64,000 nucleotides of DNA from Megachile rotundata. Its lineage: Eukaryota; Arthropoda; Insecta; Hymenoptera; Megachilidae. A program made the position numbers and the translations under genes. Every line of letters starts with the position of its first letter. Position 1 is the stretch's first letter. The notes under the pieces are model-generated. The model had not been told where the DNA came from. It searched no databases and saw nothing but the letters and a program-made list of their open reading frames with translations. Positions 41,781 through 55,692 of this stretch are shown piece by piece. Location: contig NW_027473327.1 of assembly GCF_050947335.1 (NCBI RefSeq), forward strand, positions 1,178,001 through 1,242,000, read 5' to 3'.

Positions 41781-42428
41781 ATGATTGTGATGGTTTGATT
41801 GTGATTGTATGATTGCGATATTATGATTGTGATTGTATGATTGTGATTGTATGATAGCGATTGTATGATTGTGATTGTATGATTATGATTGTATGATTGT
41901 GATTGTATGATTATGATTGTATGGTTGTGATTGAATGATTGTGATTGGATGATTGCGATTGTATGATTGTGATAGTATGATTGTGATTGTATGATTGTGA
42001 TTGTATGATTGTGATAGTATGATTGTGATTGTATGATTGTGATTGTATGATTGCGATTGTATGATTGTATTTGGGAGATTGTATTTTGGAGATTGTAATT
42101 GTATGATTGCGATTGTATGATTGTGATTGTATGATTGTGATTGTATGGTTGTGATCGTATGATTGTGATCGTATGATTGTGATTGTATGATTGTGATTGT
42201 ATGGTTGTGATTGTATAATTGTGATTGTTTGATTGTAATTGTATGATTATGATTGTATGATTGTGATTGTATGATTGTGATGGTTTGATTGTGATTGTAT
42301 GATTCCGATATTATGATTGTGATTGTATGATTGTAATTGTATGATTATGATTGTATGATTGTGATTGTATGATTGTGATGGTTTGATTGTGATTGTATGA
42401 TTGCGATATTATGATTGTGATTGTATGA
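41479..42428 (+). repeat. 588-bp-spaced pair 3
   Basis: Bases 41479-41840 recur at 42067-42428. The pair corresponds to pair 1 at offset 6,146, so it was duplicated together with its surroundings. Confidence 0.85.
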
Positions 42429-43118
42429 TTGCGATTGTATGATTGTGATTGCGTGATTGTGATTGTATGATTGCGATTGTATGATTGCGATTGTATGATT
42501 GCGATTGTATGATTGTGATTGTATGATTGTGATATTATGATTGTGATATTATGATTGTGATAGTATGACTTTGATTGTATGACTGTGATTGTATGATTGT
42601 GACTGTATGATTGTGATTATCTGATTGTGGTTGTATGATTGTGATTGTATGATTGTGATTGTGCGATTGTCATTGTATGATTATGATTGTATGATTGTGA
42701 TTGCATGATTGCGATTGCATGATTGTGATAATATGATTGCGAATGTATGATTGTGATTGTATGTCTGTGATTGTATGATTGTGATTGTATGATTGTGCTA
42801 GTATGATTGTGATTGTAAGATTGTGATTGTATGTCTGTGATTGTATGATTGTGATTGTATGATTGTGATTGTATGATTGTGATTGTATGATTGCATTTGG
42901 GAGATTGTATTTTGGAGATTGTAATTGTATGATTGCGATTGTGTGATTGTGATTGTATGATTGTGATTGTATGATTGTGATTGTATGATCGTGATTGTAT
43001 GATTGTGATATTATGATTGTGATTGTATGATTGTGATTGTATGATTGTGATTGTATGATTGTGATTGTATGACTGTGATTGTATGATTGTGATTGTGCGA
43101 TTGTGATTGTATGATTGT

Positions 43119-46100
43119 GATTGTACGATTGTGATTGTATGATTTTGATTGTATGATTATGATTGTATGATTGTGATTGCATGATTGTGATTGTATGATT
43201 GTGATAGTATGATTGTGATTGTATGATTGTGATTGTATGACTGTGATTGTATGATTGTGATTGTGCGATTGTGATTGTACGATTGTGATTGTACGATTGT
43301 GATTGTATGATTGTGATTGTATGATTATGATGGAATGATTGTGATTGCATGATTGTGATTGTATGATTGTGATTGTATGATTGTGATTGTATGATTGTGA
43401 TTGTATGATTGTGACTGTATGATTGTGATTGTATGATTGTGATTGTGTGATTGCGATTGTATGATTGCGATTGTATGATTGTGATTGTATGATGGTGATT
43501 GTATGATTGTGATTGTATGACTGTGATTGTATGATTGTGATTGTATGATTGTGATTGTATGATTAGGATTGTGTGATTGTGATAGTATGATTGTGATTGT
43601 ATGATTGTGATTGTATGATTGTGATTGTATGATTGTGATTGTATGATTGTGATTGTATGATTGTGATTGTATGATTGTGATTGTATGATTGTATTTGGGA
43701 GATTGTATTTTGGAGATTGTAATTGTATGATTGCGATTGTATGACTGTGATTGTATGATTGTGATTGTATGATTGTGATTGTATGATTGTGACTGTATGA
43801 TTGTGATTGTATGATTGTGATTGCGTGATTGTGATTGTATGATTGTGATTGCGTGATTGTGATTGTATGATTGCGATTGTATGATTGTGATTGTATGATT
43901 GTGATTGTATGATTGTGATAGTATGATTGTGATAGTATGACTGTGATTGTATGACTGTGATTGTATGATTGTGATTGTGTGATTGTGATTGTCTGATTGT
44001 GGTTGTATGATTGTGATTGTATGATTGTGATTGTATGATTGTGATTGTATGACTGTGATTGTATGATTGTGATTGTGTGATTGCGATTGTATGATTGCGA
44101 TTGTATGATTGCGATTGTATGATTGTGATTGTATGATTGTGATTGTATGACTGTGATTGTATGATTGTGATTGTATGATTGTGATTGTATGATTAGGATT
44201 GTGTGATTGTGATAGTATGATTGTGATTGTATGATTGTGATTGTGTGATTGCGATTGTATGATTGCGATTGTATGATTGTGATTGTATGATTGTGATTGC
44301 GTGATTGTGATTGTATGATTGCGATTGTATGATTGTGATTGTATGATTGTGATTGTATGATTGTGATATTATGATTGTGATAGTATGACTGTGATTGTAT
44401 GACTGTGATTGTATGATTGTGATTGTATGATTGTGATTGTCTGATTGTGGTTGTATGATTGTGATTGTATGACTGTGATTGTATGATTGTGATTGTATGA
44501 TTGTGATTGTATGATTAGGATTGTGTGATTGTGATAGTATGATTGTGATTGTATGATTGTGATTGTATGATTGTGATTGTATGATTGTATTTGGGAGATT
44601 GTATTTTGGAGATTGTAATTGTATGATTGCGATTGTATGATTGTGATTGTATGATTGTGATTGTATGATTGTGATCGTATGATTGTGATCGTATGATTGT
44701 GATTGTATGATTGTGATTGTATGGTTGTGATTGTATAATTGTGATTGTTTGATTGTAATTGTATGATTATGATTGTATGATTGTGATTGTATGATTGTGA
44801 TTGTATGATTCCGATATTATGATTGTGATTGTATGATTGTAATTGTATGATTATGATTGTATGATTGTGATTGTATGATTGTGATGGTTTGATTGTGATT
44901 GTATGATTGCGATATTATGATTGTGATTGTATGATTGTGATTGTATGATAGCGATTGTATGATTGTGATTGTATGATTATGATTGTATGATTGTGATTGT
45001 ATGATTGTGATTGTATGGTTGTGATTGAATGATTGTGATTGGATGATTGCGATTGTATGATTGTGATAGTATGATTGTGATTGTATGATTGTGATTGTAT
45101 GATTGTGATAGTATGATTGTGATTGTATGATTGTGATTGTATGATTGTGATTGTATGATTGTATTTGGGAGATTGTATTTTGGAGATTGTAATTGTATGA
45201 TTGCGATTGTATGATTGTGATTGTATGATTGTGATTGTATGGTTGTGATCGTATGATTGTGATCGTATGATTGTGATTGTATGATTGTGATTGTATGACT
45301 GTGATTGTATGATTGTGATTGTATGATTGTGATTGTATGATTAGGATTGTGTGATTGTGATAGTATGATTGTGATTGTATGATTGTGATTGTATGATTGT
45401 GATTGTATGATTGTGATTGTATGATTGTATTTGGGAGATTGTATTTTGGAGATTGTAATTGTATGATTGCGATTGTATGACTGTGATTGTATGATTGTGA
45501 TTGTATGATTGTGATTGTATGATTAGGATTGTATGATTGTGATAGTATGATTGTGATTGTATGATTGTGATTGTATGATTGTGATTGTATGATTGTATTT
45601 GGGAGATTGTATTTTGGAGATTGTAATTGTATGATTGTGATGGTATGATTTTGATTGTATGATTGCGATAGTATGATTGTGATTGTATGATTGTGATTGT
45701 ATGATTGTGATTGTATGACTGTGATTGTATGATTGTGATTGTATGATTGTGATTGTATGATTAGGATTGTGTGATTGCGATTGTATGATTGTGATTGTAT
45801 GATTGTGATTGTATGATTGTGATAGTATGATTGTGATTGTATGACTGTGATTGTATGATTGTGATTGTGTGATTGCGATTGTATGATTGCGATTGTATGA
45901 TTGCGATTGTATGATTGTGATTGTATGATTGTGATTGTATGACTGTGATTGTATGATTGTGATTGTATGATTGTGATTGTATGATTAGGATTGTGTGATT
46001 GTGATAGTATGATTGTGATTGTATGATTGTGATTGTATGACTGTGATTGTCTGATTGTGGTTGTATGATTGTGATTGTATGATTGTGATTGTATGATTGT

Positions 46101-46616
46101 GATTGTATGACTGTGATTGTATGATTGTGATTGTGTGATTGCGATTGTATGATTGCGATTGTATGATTGTGATTGTATGATTGTGATTGTATGATTGTGA
46201 TTGTATGATTGTGATTGTATGATTGTGACTGTATGATTGTGATTGTATGATTGTGATTGTGTGATTGCGATTGTATGATTGCGATTGTATGATTGTGATT
46301 GTATGATTGTGATTGCGTGATTGTGATTGTATGATTGCGATTGTATGATTGTGATTGTATGATTGTGATTGTATGATTGTGATTGTATGATTGTGATATT
46401 ATGATTGTGATAGTATGACTGTGATTGTATGACTGTGATTGTATGATTGTGATTGTATGATTGTGATTGTCTGATTGTGGTTGTATGATTGTGATTGTAT
46501 GACTGTGATTGTATGATTGTGATTGTATGATTGTGATTGTATGATTAGGATTGTGTGATTGTGATAGTATGATTGTGATTGTATGATTGTGATTGTATGA
46601 TTGTGATTGTATGATT
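43119..46616 (+). repeat. Mosaic of known satellite modules
   Basis: There are only 14-bp units here. The order of variants matches other parts in patches: 43,190-43,720 resembles 9,220-9,740 of H1, 43,780-44,070 resembles 7,180-7,560, and 44,587-45,260 is a damaged 588-type pair (574 bp apart) whose second half lacks GTATAATT. Markers at 45427 and 45595 are only 168 bp apart. No gene, RNA or foreign element is seen. Confidence 0.8.
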
Positions 46617-47566
46617 GTATTTGGGAGATTGTATTTTGGAGATTGTAATTGTATGATTGCGATTGTATGATTGTGATTGTATGATTGTGATTGTATGATT
46701 GTGATCGTATGATTGTGATCGTATGATTGTGATTGTATGATTGTGATTGTATGGTTGTGATTGTATAATTGTGATTGTTTGATTGTAATTGTATGATTAT
46801 GATTGTATGATTGTGATTGTATGATTGTGATGGTTTGATTGTGATTGTATGATTCCGATATTATGATTGTGATTGTATGATTGTAATTGTATGATTATGA
46901 TTGTATGATTGTGATTGTATGATTGTGATGGTTTGATTGTGATTGTATGATTGCGATATTATGATTGTGATTGTATGATTGTGATTGTATGATAGCGATT
47001 GTATGATTGTGATTGTATGATTATGATTGTATGATTGTGATTGTATGATTATGATTGTATGGTTGTGATTGAATGATTGTGATTGGATGATTGCGATTGT
47101 ATGATTGTGATAGTATGATTGTGATTGTATGATTGTGATTGTATGATTGTGATAGTATGATTGTGATTGTATGATTGTGATTGTATGATTGTGATTGTAT
47201 GATTGTATTTGGGAGATTGTATTTTGGAGATTGTAATTGTATGATTGCGATTGTATGATTGTGATTGTATGATTGTGATTGTATGGTTGTGATCGTATGA
47301 TTGTGATCGTATGATTGTGATTGTATGATTGTGATTGTATGGTTGTGATTGTATAATTGTGATTGTTTGATTGTAATTGTATGATTATGATTGTATGATT
47401 GTGATTGTATGATTGTGATGGTTTGATTGTGATTGTATGATTCCGATATTATGATTGTGATTGTATGATTGTAATTGTATGATTATGATTGTATGATTGT
47501 GATTGTATGATTGTGATGGTTTGATTGTGATTGTATGATTGCGATATTATGATTGTGATTGTATGA
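46617..47566 (+). repeat. 588-bp-spaced pair 4
   Basis: Bases 46617-46978 recur at 47205-47566 with the usual order of landmarks, including GTATAATT at 46763 and 47351. Confidence 0.85.
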
Positions 47567-50500
47567 TTGCGATTGTATGATTGTGATTGCGTGATTGTGA
47601 TTGTATGATTGCGATTGTATGATTGTGATTGTATGATTGTGATTGTATGATTGTGATTGTATGATTGTGATTGTATGATTGCATTTGGGAGATTGTATTT
47701 TGGAGATTGTAATTGTATGATTGCGATTGTGTGATTGTGATTGTATGATTGTGATTGTATGATTGTGATTGTATGATCGTGATTGTATGATTGTGATTTT
47801 ATGATTGTGGTTGTATGATTGTGATTGTATGATTGTGATTGTATGATTGTGATTGTATGATTGTGATTGTATGACTGTGATTGTATGATTGTGATTGTGC
47901 GATTGTGATTGTACGATTGTGATTGTACGATTGTGATTGTATGATTATGATTGTATGATTATGATTGTATGATTGTGATTGCATGATTGTGATTGTATGA
48001 TTGTGATAGTATGATTGTGATTGTATGACTGTGATTGTACGACTGTGATTGTATGATTGTGATTGTATGATTGTCATTGTATGATTATGATTGTATGATT
48101 GTGATTGCATGATTGTGATTGTATGATTGAGATTGCATGATTTTGTATGTATGACTGTGATTGTATGATTGTGATTGTATGATTGTGATTGTATGATTGT
48201 GATAGTATGATTGTGATTGTACGATTGTGATTGTATGACTGTGATTGTATGATTGTGACTGTATGATTGTGATTGTATGATTGTGATAGTATGATTGTGA
48301 TTGTATGATTGTGATTGTATGACTGTGATTGTATGATTGTGATTGTGCGATTGTGATTGTACGATTGTGATTGTACGATTGTGATTGTATGATTGTGATT
48401 GTATGATTATGATGGAATGATTGTGATTGCATGATTGTGATTGTATGATTGTGATTGTATGATTGTGATTGTATGATTGTGATTGTATGATTGTGACTGT
48501 ATGATTGTGATTGTATGATTGTGATTGTGTGATTGCGATTGTATGATTGCGATTGTATGATTGTGATTGTATGATGGTGATTGTATGATTGTGATTGTAT
48601 GACTGTGATTGTATGATTGTGATTGTATGATTGTGATTGTATGATTAGGATTGTGTGATTGTGATAGTGTGATTGTGATTGTATGATTGTGATTGTATGA
48701 TTGTGATTGTATGATTGTGATTGTATGATTGTGATTGTATGATTGTGATTGTATGATTGTATTTGGGAGATTGTATTTTGGAGATTGTAATTGTATGATT
48801 GCGATTGTATGATTATGATTGTATGATTGTGATAGTATGATTGTGATTGTAAGATTGTGATTGCATGACTGTGATTGTATGATTGTGATTGTATGATTGT
48901 GATTGTATGATTAGGATTGTATGATTGTGATAGTATGATTGTGATTGTATGATTGTGATTGTATGATTGTGACTGTATGATTGTGATTGTATGATTGTGA
49001 TTGCGTGATTGTGATTGTATGATTGTGATTGCGTGATTGTGATTGTATGATTGCGATTGTATGATTGTGATTGTATGATTGTGATTGTATGATTGTGATA
49101 GTATGATTGTGATAGTATGACTGTGATTGTATGACTGTGATTGTATGATTGTGATTGTGTGATTGTGATTGTCTGATTGTGGTTGTATGATTGTGATTGT
49201 ATGATTGTGATTGTATGATTGTGATTGTATGACTGTGATTGTATGATTGTGATTGTGTGATTGCGATTGTATGATTGCGATTGTATGATTGCGATTGTAT
49301 GATTGTGATTGTATGATTGTGATTGTATGACTGTGATTGTATGATTGTGATTGTATGATTGTGATTGTATGATTAGGATTGTGTGATTGTGATAGTATGA
49401 TTGTGATTGTATGATTGTGATTGTATGATTGTGATTGTCTGATTGTGGTTGTATGATTGTGATTGTATGATTGTGATTGTATGATTGTGATTGTATGACT
49501 GTGATTGTATGATTGTGATTGTGTGATTGCGATTGTATGATTGCGATTGTATGATTGTGATTGTATGACTGTGATTGTATGATTGTGATTGTATGATTGT
49601 GATTGTATGATTGTGATTATCTGATTGTGGTTGTATGATTGTGATTGTATGATTGTGATTGTGCGATTGTCATTGTATGATTATGATTGTATGATTGTGA
49701 TTGCATGATTGTGATTGCATGATTGTGATAATATGATTGCGAATGTATGATTGTGATTGGTTGTCTGTGATTGTATGATTGTGATTGTATGATTGTGCTA
49801 GTATGATTGTGATTGTAAGATTGTGATTGTATGTCTGTGATTGTATGATTGTGATTGTATGATTGTGATTGTATGATTGTGATTGTATGATTGCATTTGG
49901 GAGATTGTATTTTGGAGATTCTAATTGTATGATTGCGATTGTGTGATTGTGATTGTATGATTGTGATTGTATGACTGTGATTGTATGATCGTGATTGTAT
50001 GATTGTGATATTATGATTGTGATTGTATGATTGTGATTGTATGATTGTGATTGTATGACTGTGATTGTATGATTGTGATTGTGCGATTGTGATTGTACGA
50101 TTGTGATTGTACGATTGTGATTGTATGATTATGATTGTATGATTATGATTGTATGATTGTGATTGCATGATTGTGATTGTATGATTGTGATTGTATGATT
50201 GTGATCGTATGATTGTGATATTATGATTGTGATATTATGATTGTGATAGTATGACTTTGATTGTATGACTGTGATTGTATGATTGTGATTGTATGATTGT
50301 GATTGTATGATTGTGATGGTTTGATTGTGATTGTATGATTCCGATATTATGATTGTGATTGTATGATTGTAATTGTATGATTATGATTGTATGATTGTGA
50401 TTGTATGATTGTGATGGTTTGATTGTGATTGTATGATTGCGATATTATGATTGTGATTGTATGATTGCGATTGTATGATTGTGATTGCGTGATTGTGATT

Positions 50501-52669
50501 GTATGATTGCGATTGTATGATTGTGATTGTATGATTGTGATTGTATGATTGTGATATTATGATTGTGATATTATGATTGTGATAGTATGACTTTGATTGT
50601 ATGACTGTGATTGTATGATTGTGATTGTATGATTGTGATTATCTGATTGTGGTTGTATGATTGTGATTGTATGATTGTGATTGTGCGATTGTCATTGTAT
50701 GATTATGATTGTATGATTGTGATTGCATGATTGCGATTGCATGATTGTGATAATATGATTGCGAATGTATGATTGTGATTGTATGTCTGTGATTGTATGA
50801 TTGTGATTGTATGATTGTGCTAGTATGATTGTGATTGTAAGATTGTGATTGTATGTCTGTGATTGTATGATTGTGATTGTATGATTGTGATTGTATGATT
50901 GTGATTGTATGATTGCATTTGGGAGATTGTATTTTGGAGATTGTAATTGTATGATTGCGATTGTGTGATTGTGATTGTATGATTGTGATTGTATGATTGT
51001 GATTGTATGATCGTGATTGTATGATTGTGATATTATGATTGTGATTGTATGATTGTGATTGTATGATTGTGATTGTATGATTGTGATTGTATGACTGTGA
51101 TTGTATGATTGTGATTGTGCGATTGTGATTGTACGATTGTGATTGTACGATTGTGATTGTATGATTATGATTGTATGATTATGATTGTATGATTGTGATT
51201 GCATGATTGTGATTGTATGATTGTGATAGTATGATTGTGATTGTATGACTGTGATTGTACGACTGTGATTGTATGATTGTGATTGTATGATTGTCATTGT
51301 ATGATTATGATTGTATGATTGTGATTGCATGATTGTGATTGTATGATTGAGATTGCATGATTTTGTATGTATGACTGTGATTGTATGATTGTGATTGTAT
51401 GATTGTGATTGTATGATTGTGATAGTATGATTGTGATTGTATGATTGTGATTGTATGACTGTGATTGTATGATTGTGACTGTATGATTGTGATTGTATGA
51501 TTGTGATAGTATGATTGTGATTGTATGATTGTGATTGTATGACTGTGATTGTATGATTGTGATTGTGCGATTGTGATTGTACGATTGTGATTGTACGATT
51601 GTGATTGTACGATTGTGATTGTATGATTATGATGGAATGATTGTGATTGCATGATTGTGATTGTATGATTGTGATTGTATGATTGTGATTGTATGATTGT
51701 GATTGTATGATTGTGACTGTATGATTGTGATTGTATGATTGTGATTGTGTGATTGCGATTGTATGATTGCGATTGTATGATTGTGATTGTATGATGGTGA
51801 TTGTATGATTGTGATTGTATGACTGTGATTGTATGATTGTGATTGTATGATTGTGATTGTATGATTAGGATTGTGTGATTGTGATAGTATGATTGTGATT
51901 GTATGATTGTGATTGTATGATTGTGATTGTATGATTGTGATTGTATGATTGTGATTGTATGATTGTGATTGTATGATTGTGATTGTATGATTGTATTTGG
52001 GAGATTGTATTTTGGAGATTGTAATTGTATGATTGCGATTGTATGACTGTGATTGTATGATTGTGATTGTATGATTGTGATTGTATGATTAGGATTGTAT
52101 GATTGTGATAGTATGATTGTGATTGTATGATTGTGATTGTATGATTGTGATTGTATGATTGTATTTGGGAGATTGTATTTTGGAGATTGTAATTGTATGA
52201 TTGTGATGGTATGATTTTGATTGTATGATTGCGATAGTATGATTGTGATTGTATGATTGTGATTGTATGATTGTGACTGTATGATTGTGATTGTATGATT
52301 GTGATTGCGTGATTGTGATTGTATGATTGTGATTGCGTGATTGTGATTGTATGATTGCGATTGTATGATTGTGATTGTATGATTGTGATTGTATGATTGT
52401 GATAGTATGATTGTGATAGTATGACTGTGATTGTATGACTGTGATTGTATGATTGTGATTGTGTGATTGTGATTGTCTGATTGTGGTTGTATGATTGTGA
52501 TTGTATGATTGTGATTGTATGATTGTGATTGTATGACTGTGATTGTATGATTGTGATTGTGTGATTGCGATTGTATGATTGCGATTGTATGATTGCGATT
52601 GTATGATTGTGATTGTATGATTGTGATTGTATGACTGTGATTGTATGATTGTGATTGTATGATTGTGAT
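47567..52669 (+). repeat. Mosaic satellite segment
   Basis: Patches related to H1 (47,800-48,900 resembles 8,400-9,850) are followed by two GTGCTAG modules at 49795 and 50817. The second matches the module at 42,795 at offset 8,022. A private unit GGTTGTCTGTGATT lies near 49,759. GACTTTGATT units at 50249 and 50585 are only 336 bp apart, and the first lacks its partner. Markers at 51993 and 52161 are 168 bp apart, as at 45427 and 45595. No gene is seen. Confidence 0.8.
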
Positions 52670-55600
52670 TGTATGATTAGGATTGTGTGATTGTGATAGT
52701 ATGATTGTGATTGTATGATTGTGATTGTATGATTGTGATTGTCTGATTGTGGTTGTATGATTGTGATTGTATGATTGTGATTGTATGATTGTGATTGTAT
52801 GACTGTGATTGTATGATTGTGATTGTGTGATTGCGATTGTATGATTGCGATTGTATGATTGTGATTGTATGATTGTGATTGTATGATTGTGATTGTATGA
52901 TTGTGATTGTATGATTGTGACTGTATGATTGTGATTGTATGATTGTGATTGTGTGATTGCGATTGTATGATTGCGATTGTATGATTGTGATTGTATGATT
53001 GTGATTGCGTGATTGTGATTGTATGATTGCGATTGTATGATTGTGATTGTATGATTGTGATTGTATGATTGTGATATTATGATTGTGATAGTATGACTGT
53101 GATTGTATGACTGTGATTGTATGATTGTGATTGTATGATTGTGATTGTCTGATTGTGGTTGTATGATTGTGATTGTATGATTGTCATTGTATGATTATGA
53201 TTGTATGATTGTGATTGCATGATTGTGATTGTATGATTGAGATTGCATGATTTTGTATGTATGATTGTGATTGTATGATTGTGATTGTATGATTGTGATA
53301 ATATGATTGCGAATGTATGATTGTGATTGTATGATTATGATTGTATGATTGTGATAGTATGATTGTGATTGTAAGATTGTGATTGCATGACTGTGATTGT
53401 ATGATTGTGATTGTATGATTGTGATTGTATGATTAGGATTGTATGATTGTGATAGTATGATTGTGATTGTATGATTGTGATTGTATGATTGTGATTGTAT
53501 GATTGTATTTGGGAGATTGTATTTTGGAGATTGTAATTGTATGATTGCGATTTTATGATTGTGATTGTATGATTGTGATTGTATGATTGTGATCGTATGA
53601 TTGTGATCGTATGATAGTGATTGTATGATTGTGATTGTATGGTTGTGATTGTATGATTGTGATTGTATGATTGTAATTGTATGATTATGATTGTATGATT
53701 GTGATTGCATGATTTTGATGGTTTGATTGTGATTGTATGATTCCGATATTATGATTGTGATTGTATGATTGTGATTGTATGATTGTGGTTGTATGATTGT
53801 GATTGTATGATTGTATTTGGGAGATTGTGATTGTATGATTGCGATTGTATGATTGTGATTGCGTGATTGTGATTGTATGATTGCGATTGTATGATTGTGA
53901 TTGTATGGTTGTGATTGTATGATTGTGATGGTATGATTGTGATTGTATGATTGCGATAGTATGATTGTGATTGTATGATTGTGATTGTATGATTGTGACT
54001 GTATGATTGTGATTGTATGATTGTGATTGCGTGATTGTGATTGTATGATTGTGACTGTATGATTGTGATTGTATGATTGTGATTGTGTGATTGCGATTGT
54101 ATGATTGCGATTGTATGATTGTGATTGTATGATTGTGATTGCGTGATTGTGATTGTATGATTGCGATTGTATGATTGTGATTGTATGATTGTGATTGTAT
54201 GATTGTGATATTATGATTGTGATAGTATGACTGTGATTGTATGACTGTGATTGTATGATTGTGATTGTATGATTGTGATTGTCTGATTGTGATTGTATGA
54301 TTGTGATTGTATGATTAGGATTGTGTGATTGTGATAGTATGATTGTGATTGTATGATTGTGATTGTATGATTGTGATTGTCTGATTGTGGTTGTATGATT
54401 GTGATTGTATGATTGTGATTGTATGATTGTGATTGTATGATTGTGATTGTATGACTGTGATTGTATGATTGTGATTGTGTGATTGCGATTGTATGATTGC
54501 GATTGTATGATTGTGATTGTATGATTGTGATTGTATGATTGTGATTGTATGATTGTGATTGTATGATTGTGACTGTATGATTGTGATTGTATGATTGTGA
54601 TTGTGTGATTGCGATTGTATGATTGCGATTGTATGATTGTGATTGTATGATTGTGATTGCGTGATTGTGATTGTATGATTGCGATTGTATGATTGTGATT
54701 GTATGATTGTGATTGTATGATTGTGATATTATGATTGTGATAGTATGACTGTGATTGTATGACTGTGATTGTATGATTGTGATTGTATGATTGTGATTGT
54801 CTGATTGTGGTTGTATGATTGTGATTGTATGATTGTCATTGTATGATTATGATTGTATGATTGTGATTGCATGATTGTGATTGTATGATTGAGATTGCAT
54901 GATTTTGTATGTATGATTGTGATTGTATGATTGTGATTGTATGATTGTGATAATATGATTGCGAATGTATGATTGTGATTGGATGATTATGATTGTATGA
55001 TTGTGATAGTATGATTGTGATTGTAAGATTGTGATTGCATGACTGTGATTGTATGATTGTGATTGTATGATTGTGATTGTATGATTAGGATTGTATGATT
55101 GTGATAGTATGATTGTGATTGTATGATTGTGATTGTATGATTGTGATTGTATGATTGTATTTGGGAGATTGTATTTTGGAGATTGTAATTGTATGATTGC
55201 GATTTTATGATTGTGATTGTATGATTGTGATTGTATGATTGTGATCGTATGATTGTGATCGTATGATAGTGATTGTATGATTGTGATTGTATGGTTGTGA
55301 TTGTATGATTGTGATTGTATGATTGTAATTGTATGATTATGATTGTATGATTGTGATTGCATGATTTTGATGGTTTGATTGTGATTGTATGATTCCGATA
55401 TTATGATTGTGATTGTATGATTGTGATTGTATGATTGTGGTTGTATGATTGTGATTGTATGATTGTATTTGGGAGATTGTGATTGTATGATTGCGATTGT
55501 ATGATTGTGATTGCGTGATTGTGATTGTATGATTGCGATTGTATGATTGTGATTGTATGGTTGTGATTGTATGATTGTGATGGTATGATTGTGATTGTAT

Positions 55601-55692
55601 GATTGCGATAGTATGATTGTGATTGTATGATTGTGATTGTATGATTGTGACTGTATGATTGTGATTGTATGATTGTGATTGCGTGATTGTGA
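52670..55692 (+). repeat. 1.64-1.65-kb-spaced duplication
   Basis: About 52,670-54,040 recurs at about 54,310-55,692. The offset is 1,638 bp before 54,400 and 1,652 bp after it, a one-unit shift. Markers at 53505 and 55157 and the GATTTTGATGGTTTG string at 53,711 and 55,363 are shared. A private substitution, GATTGGATG near 54,981, is seen in the second copy. Between the copies lies a junction segment of about 270 bp that contains the hybrid unit at 54,281. Confidence 0.85.
54281..54294 (+). repeat. Hybrid unit at a recombination junction
   Basis: The unit is GTCTGATTGTGATT. Elsewhere the A3 to C change always came with A12 to G (GTCTGATTGTGGTT) in every copy I noticed. Here the left part matches the sequence leading up to about 53,145 and the right part matches the sequence from about 52,650. 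An in-register exchange inside the unit, between columns 3 and 12, would produce it. Confidence 0.65.
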
